DNA from: Spartobacteria bacterium | Lineage (GTDB): Bacteria; Verrucomicrobiota; Verrucomicrobiia; Chthoniobacterales; UBA10450 | DNA length: 64,000 nt | Assembly: GCA_003169695.1 (NCBI GenBank) | Contig: PNAS01000073.1 | Span: 107,098-171,097 of the forward strand | Direction: 5' to 3' | Shown: positions 56,778 through 64,000 of the stretch, piece after piece | Position numbering within the stretch: position 1 is the stretch's first letter | Layout: every line of letters starts with the position of its first letter | Made by a program: the position numbers and the translations under genes | Notes under the pieces: generated by a model | The model's database searches: none | Told to the model about the DNA's origin: nothing | Seen by the model: only the letters and a program-made list of their open reading frames with translations

Positions 56778-57842
56778 ATGCGTAAGATCATCGTGACTGG
56801 TTCCGCGGGCCTGATTGGTTCGGAGACGGTCAAGCATTTCGCGAGCGATGGCTATCGCGTGGTCGGAATCGATAACGACATGCGAAGTCGTTTCTTCGGA
56901 GCGGAGGCCTCGACGCAGAAGACGCGCGATCTACTCGTTAAGACGGTCCGGGACTATGAACATCACGATCTTGATATCCGGGATGCGAAGGGAGTTCTTG
57001 AATTATTCAGAGAGCATCGCAACGACATCGCCGCCGTTGTGCACACCGCGGCGCAGCCTTCCCATGATTGGGCGGCGCGCGATCCGCAGACTGATTTCAC
57101 CGTCAATGCGAATGGCACGTTGAATCTTCTCGAAGCCGCCCGCGAAGTTTGCCCGGAGGCGCCTTTCGTTTTTACCTCGACGAACAAAGTCTATGGCGAC
57201 ACGCCAAATCGACTGCCGTTGCGCGAACTGCCCTTGCGTTGGGAAATTGCCGAGGGCCACGAGTACGAACCCGGAATTTCCGAAACAATGAGCATCGATT
57301 GCACGAAGCATTCGCTCTTCGGCGCGTCAAAAGCCGCCGCGGACATTTTGGTGCAGGAATACGGCCGCTACTTCGGAATGCCCACGGCCTGTTTTCGTGG
57401 TGGTTGCCTGACCGGGCCCGCGCACGCGGGAACGGAGCTGCACGGTTTTCTCTCTTACCTAATGATCTGCACGGTGACAGGGCGGCCTTACCGCGTCTTT
57501 GGTTACGGGGGAAAACAGGTCCGCGACAATATTCACAGCGCTGATCTCGTCGATGCCTTCGATGCCTTTATTTGCGCGCCGCGCGCAGGAGAAGTTTATA
57601 ACATTGGCGGCAGCCGCCACAGCAACTGCTCCATGCTCGAAGCGATCAACCTCTGCGAGGAAATCAGCGGCCGGCGCTTAACCTGGAAATACGAAGAGGA
57701 CAATCGCATCGGCGACCACATTTGGTGGATCAGCGATGTGCGAAAATTCCAGGAACACTATCCTGACTGGAAGTTTCGTTATGGATTGCGGGAGATTCTT
57801 GAAGAAATCCATCGCGCCGTGAGCGAGAGCCAAAACAGGTAG
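56778..57842 (+). CDS. NAD-dependent sugar-nucleotide epimerase, catalytic Tyr replaced by Phe
   Basis: The 354-aa extended SDR has [10 protein letters not shown] (7-16) and STNKVYGD near residue 134. In the catalytic motif Phe181 takes the place of the usual Tyr (FGASK, Lys185). The overall pattern ([27 protein letters not shown]) resembles CDP-paratose/tyvelose 2-epimerases and related NAD-dependent epimerases. The substrate is unproven. ATG 56778 gives the normal start. Confidence 0.85.
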   Translation: MRKIIVTGSAGLIGSETVKHFASDGYRVVGIDNDMRSRFFGAEASTQKTRDLLVKTVRDYEHHDLDIRDAKGVLELFREHRNDIAAVVHTAAQPSHDWAARDPQTDFTVNANGTLNLLEAAREVCPEAPFVFTSTNKVYGDTPNRLPLRELPLRWEIAEGHEYEPGISETMSIDCTKHSLFGASKAAADILVQEYGRYFGMPTACFRGGCLTGPAHAGTELHGFLSYLMICTVTGRPYRVFGYGGKQVRDNIHSADLVDAFDAFICAPRAGEVYNIGGSRHSNCSMLEAINLCEEISGRRLTWKYEEDNRIGDHIWWISDVRKFQEHYPDWKFRYGLREILEEIHRAVSESQNR

Positions 57843-57965
57843 GGACGCCTTTCCGAGGCGTCCGTCGAATTATTCTTTGGGACCGAGCGGGAAACAAGTC
57901 GGCCGTTTCGGCCTTCTGCGCGCCAAAGCCGCTCCGGCGGCGGAGCGAGAAACGTCCCTGCCTGT
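57836..57965. repeat. Inverted repeat with CAGGTAGGGACG ends
   Basis: CAGGTAGGGACG at the left and CGTCCCTGCCTG at the right pair over 12 bp with one mismatch. The interior contains short GGACGCC/GGCGTCC and GCCGTTTCGGC hairpins. It lies between the convergent epimerase and zinc-ribbon genes. Confidence 0.6.
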
Positions 57966-57968
57966 GTG

Positions 57969-58376
57969 TTAGTACTCTTCGCCTTCGTCCTTCTCCGTCG
58001 GCGCGACGCGGTCCTCGATGCCATAGACATGGAACATCACCGCAAACCAATAGATTGGGATCAAGGCAAGGCCGAATCCGGCGGTGGCTGTCGCGGCAAG
58101 TGCGCCAAGCAGAATCGCCCCAAACGCACCGGTCACGAAAAGAAGTCCGAGCAGTCTGTATCCTTTGTAAACATGTCCGAGTCCGGGAATCACACTCAGC
58201 ATGACCGCAACGAGATCGCTTGCCTTGCCTTCCGCCGTGTCAGCGTTGGGCGCCCGCACCCAATCGCAACGATCGCAGCTTCCCGCATCTTTCGGCAGGA
58301 CGTGCCCACAGAGCGGGCAAGCCATGCTGTCGGCAGCTATTGCCGGTTCTGAAGTTGGCGCGTCAGTATATTCCAA
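57969..58376 (-). CDS. Zinc-ribbon membrane protein
   Basis: The 135-aa protein has a Cys4 zinc ribbon near the N-terminus (Cys20, Cys23, Cys34, Cys37 in CPLCG and CDRCD). Two hydrophobic stretches contain a TM2-like SVIPGLGHVYKGY motif. An acidic C-terminus ends it. The layout is common in small hypothetical membrane proteins, and its role is unknown. Confidence 0.75.
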   Translation of the reverse strand: MEYTDAPTSEPAIAADSMACPLCGHVLPKDAGSCDRCDWVRAPNADTAEGKASDLVAVMLSVIPGLGHVYKGYRLLGLLFVTGAFGAILLGALAATATAGFGLALIPIYWFAVMFHVYGIEDRVAPTEKDEGEEY

Positions 58377-58526
58377 GAGATTTTTCCTCGGTTAACTCGG
58401 GAGACCTAACGGTCACAACAGGGAAAGATTTCGTCAAGCTCTCGATTGGGGAGCGCGGGTTTCCCAGCCCGCGCTTCCCCACTTCTGCGCGTGCATTCTC
58501 TGTTTTCTCCGCCCACAATCGGCCGC

Positions 58527-59282
58527 ATGCCACGGCTCAATCAGCTGGTCGATTATTGCCACGACCTCCTGCGGATCGGCGAAATTGCCGACTGGCCGAA
58601 TGCGAAGAATGGTTTGCAGATCGAAAACTCCAGCGCTGTGACCAAGATTGGCGCCGCGGTCGATGCTTCCACGTGCACGATCAACGCGGCGATCGAGCGT
58701 GGGATAAATTTTCTCATCGTCCACCACGGTTTGTTCTGGCCGGGATTGCAACCGATCACGGGCAGTCGCCGGCGAATGCTAGAACGCGCTTTCAAGCACG
58801 ACCTTGCACTCTACAGCGCGCATCTCCCTCTCGATATCCATTCGGTCCTGGGTAACAATGCGCAGCTCGCGCGCGCGCTGGGTTTTGAAAACACCGAACC
58901 GTTTTTCGAGCAGAAGGGGCAATGCGTCGGTCTGAAAGTGAAGGCGCAAGTTTCGCGTGCGGAACTTGCGCGCAAACTCGAACACTCGTTAGGCTGTCCG
59001 GTAAAGCTATTCGCTGCCGGACCAGAACAAACGGAAACGATCGCTCTGATCACCGGAGGGGCCGGCTCGGACATTTACGCCGTCGTCGAGGAAGGCATTG
59101 ATACGTTCATCACGGGGGAGGCGCCGCATTGGGCAGCCGTGGCCGCGGAGGAAATCGGCATCAACCTGCTGCTCGGCGGGCACTACGCGACTGAGACTTT
59201 TGGCGTGAAAGCATTGGCAGCTCACTTGTCCGATCGATTCGATTTGCCGTGGGAATTCCTCGATTGCCCGACGGGATTATGA
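58527..59282 (+). CDS. Nif3-like dinuclear metal-centre protein
   Basis: The 251-aa NIF3/YbgI protein has metal-binding motifs VHHGLFW near residue 70 and GGHYATE near 222. Family members form hexamers and may act as GTP cyclohydrolase-like or general hydrolases. ATG 58527 starts MPRLNQLVDYCHDLLRIGEI as usual. Confidence 0.9.
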   Translation: MPRLNQLVDYCHDLLRIGEIADWPNAKNGLQIENSSAVTKIGAAVDASTCTINAAIERGINFLIVHHGLFWPGLQPITGSRRRMLERAFKHDLALYSAHLPLDIHSVLGNNAQLARALGFENTEPFFEQKGQCVGLKVKAQVSRAELARKLEHSLGCPVKLFAAGPEQTETIALITGGAGSDIYAVVEEGIDTFITGEAPHWAAVAAEEIGINLLLGGHYATETFGVKALAAHLSDRFDLPWEFLDCPTGL

Positions 59283-59322
59283 TCGGCTTCCTCTGCCCCG
59301 GCACTGCACCGCACTGACTGTT

Positions 59323-62205
59323 ATGGACTCATCCGTTTGTCTCGGTCTCGTTGCTTTGCTGGTGCCGATCGCTCTGCTCGTGATCGGCGCGATCGAGGTG
59401 CACAAACTCAAAAAGACCGTGCGCCAGCTCGGTCGTCGCGTCGGCGAGTTGGAATCGGGCAGAGGACGTGTTGAGGTCGCGCCGCCTGCGCCCGCTGTTC
59501 AAACTGCGCCGACTTCTTCTCCATCGCTGGCAGTTCCTCCGCCGCTGCCACCCCGGCCGCCCATTCCAGAACTCGCGTTACCTAAGACATCGGTCGGCGA
59601 GCCGCCGCCGATAAAGCCTCCGCCCGCCCCGCGTCCTGCCCGGTCCGCGATCGATTGGGAAGCATTTCTGGGGGTCAAACTTTTCGCGTGGATCGGCGGC
59701 TTCGTTCTTTTCCTCGGCATCATTTTCCTCGTGAAGTACTCCTTCGAGAACAACCTCATCACTCCGGGGATGCGGGTGGTGATAGGCACCGTCGTCGGAC
59801 TCGCCCTCATCGTGACCGGCTGGCTTACGGCGACTCGGCGCTACCGCGTCTCCGGCCAGAGCCTCTGTGCGACCGGCGTCCTGGTTCTCTATGGAAATAT
59901 TTTTGCTGCCCACGTTTTCTACCATTTGATCGCGCTCGTTCCAGCGTTTGCTGCCATGGCGATTGTCACGGGCGCGGCGTTTTTCCTGGCCGTTCGCATG
60001 AACGCCCAAGTCATCGTCGTCCTGGGCTTATTGGGTGGTTTTCTCACCCCCATCCTCCTTTCGACTGGCGTCGACAATCCGACCGCACTCTTCGGCTACA
60101 TCGCGGTCTTGAATGTTGGCGTCGCCGCCGTGGCTCTTCGCAAGCGCTGGGATTATCTCGTCATCCTCGCCGCGGCCGGCACGGTGCTCATCGAGTTCGG
60201 CTGGGCCTATAAGTTTTTCGACTACCCTAAGGCAAATATTGCCTTGGCCGTTTTTCTCGGTTTCGAAGCCCAATTTCTCGCGATCTTCGCGCTCCAGCGC
60301 CGCGTTATTCCGACGGAGAACTGGACGGCGCGTGCGGTGATCACGCTCGGTTTCACCGCTCTGGCATGGGGATTCTGTCTCCTTAGCTATCCCGAACTCG
60401 GTCATCGGCCTGGCTTCCTTTTTAGCTACGCCTTTGTCGCGGAGGCCGGTCTGCTTGGCCTCGCTTTGTTTCTTCCGAGAACAAGGATACTCGCTCCCGC
60501 TAGTGGCCTTATCCTTTTTGTGTTCCTGGCCAGCTGGACAGGGCATTACCTAAACGACGCGTTGCTTTGGTGGGGACTGGGCGGTTACGTGGTCTTCGCT
60601 CTCCTGCACGCGAGTTTCGCGTTCTGGCCAAAAACGGACACCTCTGCTCTAAAAGGCGCGGCTTGGCAAAGTTACGTGCCGATACTGCCGCTCGTCCTCG
60701 TTTGCCTGTGCATTGGGAAAAACGAAACATCGGCGTCCGTCTGGACTTGTGTTCTCATTCTCGATTTCATCGCAATCAGTGTGGCGTTCGCGCGCCGTTC
60801 TCTCCCAGCGGTCGCAATCGCGTTGGTCGTAACCATCTTCGCCGCAGCCCTGTGGATTGTGACGGCGCCCCCCGAAATCGATCTCCGTGGATTTTTGATC
60901 GTCGCAGCTGGATCAGGGACGTTCTTTTTCTCGGCCGCGCTCTTCGCGGCCCGCAGGCTCTTTCCCGATTCAGAAAATGTTCGGCGGAATATTCCCGCGC
61001 TCGCGGCTTCGATGCCGTTCCTGCTCCTGCTCATGGCGATCGCGAAGCTGCCAATCGTGAATCCCACGCCTTTCTTCATCACGGCATTTTTCCTCGCGGT
61101 CCTTCTGCTCGGTCTCGGGGTTATTGCACGCACGAGCTGGATCGCGCTGATCGCACTTGCTTTCACGTGGGCCGTCGAAAGCGAATGGCAGGCTCTCCAT
61201 TTCACGAACAGTTACGGCGCGCTCGTCCTTGGGTGGCAAATCGCGTTTTTCCTGCTCTTTCTGGGCTATCCCTTTTTTACGGCAGAAGAACGCAAGCCTT
61301 TGCCGTGGGCCCTTGGCGCACTTTCCGGACCTCTGCATTTCTGCCTGGTCTACCAAATCATCCGCACGACATTTCCAAACCTGCGCAACGGATTGATCCC
61401 GGCCATTTTCGTCCTTCCGTATGCGATCGGCACGCTCTTCCTGGTGAAGGGAAAACAAGTGACTCCGGCATCCGGGGATGCGCGTCTCGCCTGGCAAGCT
61501 GGCGCCGCGCTGCTTTTCGTCAGTCTCATTTTCCCGATCCAATTCGAGCGCGAATGGATCACCTTAGGCTGGGCGTTCGAGGGCTTCGCTCTTCTTTGGT
61601 TGTTCCGCGTCGTGCCGCATCGGGGCTTGCGTTATGTCGGAGTCGGATTGCTCTGTCTCGCCTTCGTCCGTCTCGCCTTGAATCCCGCGGTTCTCGAGTA
61701 TCATCGTCGGAGCCCGACTCCGATTTGGAACTGGTACCTCGACGCCTACGGTTTCGCCGTCCTCTTTCTGTTCGTCGGAGCCTTGCTCTGTCGCGGGTCC
61801 CGACAATCGTCGTTCGAACGGACGGCGCCGACACTCTTGAACTCGTTAGGCGCCATCCTCACCTTCCTGCTCTTGAACATAGAGATCGCGGATTATTTCT
61901 CCGTTGGGCCCACGCTTACGTTCTCGTTCTCCGGCAACTTTGCCAGGGACATGACGTATTCCATTGGCTGGGCGCTCTTCGCCTTCGCGCTTCTTCTCGT
62001 CGGCATGAAACAAAAGACGAGCTGGGTGCGTTACGCCGGCGTCGCGCTCCTTCTGGTTACGCTCGTCAAACTCTTCTTGCACGATCTGGGAAATCTCAGT
62101 CAGCTTTATCGCATCGGCGCGTTCATCGGCGTCGCCATCATTCTTATCGTCGCCTCGTTCGTTTATCAGCGCTTTCTGGTTCCGAAAGCCGCATCCGATT
62201 CTTAA
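59323..62205 (+). CDS. DUF2339 large polytopic membrane protein
   Basis: This 960-aa protein has an N-terminal helix (about 5-25), a short coiled-coil-like KLKKTVRQLGRRVGELE and a Pro-rich linker (about 48-108). A signature WEAFLGVKLFAWIGGFVLFLG follows and marks DUF2339. About 20 or more membrane helices come after. Function is unknown. It precedes murJ. Confidence 0.88.
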   Translation: MDSSVCLGLVALLVPIALLVIGAIEVHKLKKTVRQLGRRVGELESGRGRVEVAPPAPAVQTAPTSSPSLAVPPPLPPRPPIPELALPKTSVGEPPPIKPPPAPRPARSAIDWEAFLGVKLFAWIGGFVLFLGIIFLVKYSFENNLITPGMRVVIGTVVGLALIVTGWLTATRRYRVSGQSLCATGVLVLYGNIFAAHVFYHLIALVPAFAAMAIVTGAAFFLAVRMNAQVIVVLGLLGGFLTPILLSTGVDNPTALFGYIAVLNVGVAAVALRKRWDYLVILAAAGTVLIEFGWAYKFFDYPKANIALAVFLGFEAQFLAIFALQRRVIPTENWTARAVITLGFTALAWGFCLLSYPELGHRPGFLFSYAFVAEAGLLGLALFLPRTRILAPASGLILFVFLASWTGHYLNDALLWWGLGGYVVFALLHASFAFWPKTDTSALKGAAWQSYVPILPLVLVCLCIGKNETSASVWTCVLILDFIAISVAFARRSLPAVAIALVVTIFAAALWIVTAPPEIDLRGFLIVAAGSGTFFFSAALFAARRLFPDSENVRRNIPALAASMPFLLLLMAIAKLPIVNPTPFFITAFFLAVLLLGLGVIARTSWIALIALAFTWAVESEWQALHFTNSYGALVLGWQIAFFLLFLGYPFFTAEERKPLPWALGALSGPLHFCLVYQIIRTTFPNLRNGLIPAIFVLPYAIGTLFLVKGKQVTPASGDARLAWQAGAALLFVSLIFPIQFEREWITLGWAFEGFALLWLFRVVPHRGLRYVGVGLLCLAFVRLALNPAVLEYHRRSPTPIWNWYLDAYGFAVLFLFVGALLCRGSRQSSFERTAPTLLNSLGAILTFLLLNIEIADYFSVGPTLTFSFSGNFARDMTYSIGWALFAFALLLVGMKQKTSWVRYAGVALLLVTLVKLFLHDLGNLSQLYRIGAFIGVAIILIVASFVYQRFLVPKAASDS

Positions 62206-62293
62206 TGGCCGATTTCGAGGCGCTCGCCGCGGCGAGCGCGCCCTGCATTGATTTCACTTTCGTAAATTACCACTCCGCTGTTCTGTTGCGTCC

Positions 62294-63901
62294 GTGACGG
62301 CAACCGCGAGTCCGAACAAAAGGGTGAGCACTCGCGCGACCGGCGTCGTCGGCATCGCAATCCTTTGTAGCCGCGTGCTTGGGCTCCTGCGGGAGGTGAT
62401 CTTTGCTTCGCTCTTCGGCGCGGGCAAAAACATGGACGCGTTTCTCACCGCCTTCCGCGCGCCGAACATGTTGCGCGATCTCTTTGCCGAGGGCGCACTT
62501 TCCACCGCCTTCGTCACGACCTTCTCCGGTCGCATCGCAACTGATGGCGATCAATCTGCCTGGCGGCTCGCGAGCAAAGTCGCCACCCTGACCGTTGTCT
62601 TCATGAGCGCCGTCACTGTGCTCGGCGTGGTTTTTGCGCCTGCGCTCATCACGGTCCTCGCGCCCGGATTCGCTCCGGAGAAAGCAGAGCTCACGATTTT
62701 GCTCACACGGATCATGTTTCCTTTCATTCTGCTCGTCTCGCTCGCGGCTCTCGTTATGGGAATGTTGAACGCGAAGAATGTTTTCGGGATGCCCGCAATG
62801 GCCTCGAGCTTTTTCAATCTCGGCTCGATTATCGGCGGCGTCGGATTTGGCTGGCTGCTGGATCCGCATTTCGGCAGTCGCGCGTTGATTGGCCTGTCGT
62901 TAGGCACGCTTGTCGGGGGATTATTGCAACTGCTCGTTCAGTTGCCGCCACTCGCGCGCGTCGGTTTCCGCTTCAAACCCGACTTCGACTGGCACGATCC
63001 TGGCGTGCGCAAGATCATCGCCATGATGGTTCCGGCGACGATCGCGGCGAGTGCCGTGCAAGTGAACGTCGCGGTGAACAGCGGATTCGCTTCCGGTCTC
63101 GGCGATGGCCCGATGACCTGGCTGAATATCGCGTTCCGATTGATGCAATTGCCGCTGGGTCTCTTCGGAGTCGCGATCGCCACCGTGACTCTTCCGCTCG
63201 TCTCACGCAGCGCCGCGCTCGGCAATACCGCTGAATTTCGCGGCGCGATTGCGCACTCTTTACGACTGGTCATGCTCCTGACGATTCCATCTGCGATCGG
63301 TCTGATCATCTTGGCGGAACCAATCATCAGTCTCATTTATCAACACGGGCGCTTCACGGCGGAATCGATGCGACAGACGGCTGCGGCGTTGCGCTTTTAT
63401 GCGATCGGTCTCGCCGCATATTCGGGAGTGAAAGTACTCGCGCCGGCGTTCTATGCGGTGGGCAAAAAGCAATTGCCGATGCTGGTGAGTTTGCTTTCAA
63501 TCGCCGTGAATTTTGGGCTGAACTGGTTTTTCCGGTTTCAACTTGGGTGGGATCATCGCGGTCTCGCGCTTTCCACCAGTCTGGTGGCGATCACAAATTT
63601 CCTGCTTCTTTATCTGATGATGCGACGACATGCGGTTCACCTCGAAACGCGCGCGCTGCTCTTCACGCTGGCAAAGCTGGCGATCGCTGGGGTAGCGCTC
63701 GCGCTCGTCTGCATTGGAGCGCAGTGGATATTTTTTCAATCGCTTCAAAGTTTGCGAGTCTGGCAAAAAGGCATTGAAGTCGTCGTCACCGTGGCAATTG
63801 GGGCAGCGGTGTTTTTCGGAGCGGCATATCTGCTGCACGTGGCGGAATTGCGGGATTTGGTGGTCTTGGTTCGGGGTCGCCTCACTCGCCTGCGTTCCTA
63901 A
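62294..63901 (+). CDS. murJ: Lipid II flippase MurJ
   Basis: The 535-aa MOP-superfamily transporter with 14 predicted helices moves lipid II across the inner membrane for peptidoglycan synthesis. The start CSRVLGLLREVIFASLFGAG and DAFLTAFRAPNMLRDLFAEG are canonical. The start codon is GTG at 62294. Confidence 0.93.
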   Translation: MTATASPNKRVSTRATGVVGIAILCSRVLGLLREVIFASLFGAGKNMDAFLTAFRAPNMLRDLFAEGALSTAFVTTFSGRIATDGDQSAWRLASKVATLTVVFMSAVTVLGVVFAPALITVLAPGFAPEKAELTILLTRIMFPFILLVSLAALVMGMLNAKNVFGMPAMASSFFNLGSIIGGVGFGWLLDPHFGSRALIGLSLGTLVGGLLQLLVQLPPLARVGFRFKPDFDWHDPGVRKIIAMMVPATIAASAVQVNVAVNSGFASGLGDGPMTWLNIAFRLMQLPLGLFGVAIATVTLPLVSRSAALGNTAEFRGAIAHSLRLVMLLTIPSAIGLIILAEPIISLIYQHGRFTAESMRQTAAALRFYAIGLAAYSGVKVLAPAFYAVGKKQLPMLVSLLSIAVNFGLNWFFRFQLGWDHRGLALSTSLVAITNFLLLYLMMRRHAVHLETRALLFTLAKLAIAGVALALVCIGAQWIFFQSLQSLRVWQKGIEVVVTVAIGAAVFFGAAYLLHVAELRDLVVLVRGRLTRLRS

Positions 63902-63939
63902 TCGGAGGGACGTGCTCCTGCGCGTCCCACTCTTTCGCC

Positions 63940-64000
63940 TGTCATCCCGAGCCGCGCAGAAGGCGAGGGACCTCACAATGGGTCAAACGCTAGCGCAATA
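63940..64000. repeat. TGTCATCCCGA-family repeat, cut by window end
   Basis: TGTCATCCCGAGCCGCGCAG and GGCGAGGGACCTCA form a full left arm just after murJ; the right arm would lie beyond the window. A short GGGACG/CGTCCC hairpin at 63907-63928 precedes it. Confidence 0.75.

Noticed and set aside
60567-62297. A 576-codon open frame on the + strand overlapping the DUF2339 gene
   Set aside because: It lies in another frame of a clear membrane-protein gene. Its translation is rich in Arg, Ser and Pro without domain features, a typical shadow in GC-rich DNA.

Overview
This window looks like a chromosomal segment of a GC-rich Gram-negative bacterium. It carries outer-membrane assembly genes (a TamB-like/TamA-like pair and AsmA-like proteins), an L,D-transpeptidase and a lipoprotein. 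My best guess is Verrucomicrobiota, near the soil Chthoniobacterales/'Udaeobacter' group. That rests on the housekeeping proteins, the rnpA-yidD-yidC-jag block and the many dispersed palindromic intergenic repeats. It is an inference, not a database result. No rRNA, tRNA, CRISPR array, transposase or prophage gene was seen.

Layout. At 1-86 (-) is the 5' end of a PII (glnB-like) gene. At 0.4-3.9 kb is dnaE, whose sigma70-like promoter sits almost on the start codon and whose reading frame carries a palindromic repeat. At 4-10.5 kb are an AsmA-like protein, a DUF4230-like protein, a transglutaminase, recF and a YqgE/AlgH protein. At 10.5-15 kb are ald, a small lipoprotein with a terminator, and the tightly packed rnpA-yidD-yidC-jag. 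At 15-18.6 kb are a MECR-like reductase, a CDF cation transporter, an MTAN-like phosphorylase and a membrane protein with anti-sigma-like features. At 18.8-24.8 kb is the TamB-like/TamA-like pair. At 25-34 kb is an aromatic amino-acid block: a PLP decarboxylase, hpd, hmgA, folE, a triple-domain PTPS, an SDR remnant, a YheO-like PAS membrane protein and, on the other strand, a long phenylalanine hydroxylase. At 34-38.3 kb are a UbiA-like membrane protein, a methyltransferase, and an ECF sigma factor with a zf-HC2/DUF4349 partner. At 38.5-43.6 kb are an L,D-transpeptidase, a glycogen debranching enzyme and treZ. At 43.9-46.3 kb is an unusual FAD-oxidoreductase/ferredoxin membrane fusion, followed by a frameshifted upp. 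At 47-52 kb are a membrane protein, a PHP-glycosyltransferase fusion, a DUF2334 deacetylase and an EVE protein. At 52-64 kb are tmk, holB, fabG, a hypothetical protein, msrA, pgl, an epimerase, a zinc-ribbon protein, a Nif3 protein, a DUF2339 protein and murJ.

How the genes fit together. The most coherent system is aromatic amino-acid degradation. PhhA converts Phe to Tyr using a reduced pterin, FolE and PTPS make that pterin, and HPPD and HmgA degrade the product. Placing pterin synthesis genes directly behind hmgA in one tandem run suggests the cofactor is made to match catabolic demand. The most unusual single protein is the 798-aa fusion at 43916-46312. The signature that normally closes the thioredoxin-reductase-like FAD domain lies at its N-terminus, and the oxidoreductase runs straight into a NapH-like polyferredoxin membrane module.

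Several families of palindromic repeats fill the intergenic gaps. One member has become part of the dnaE coding sequence.
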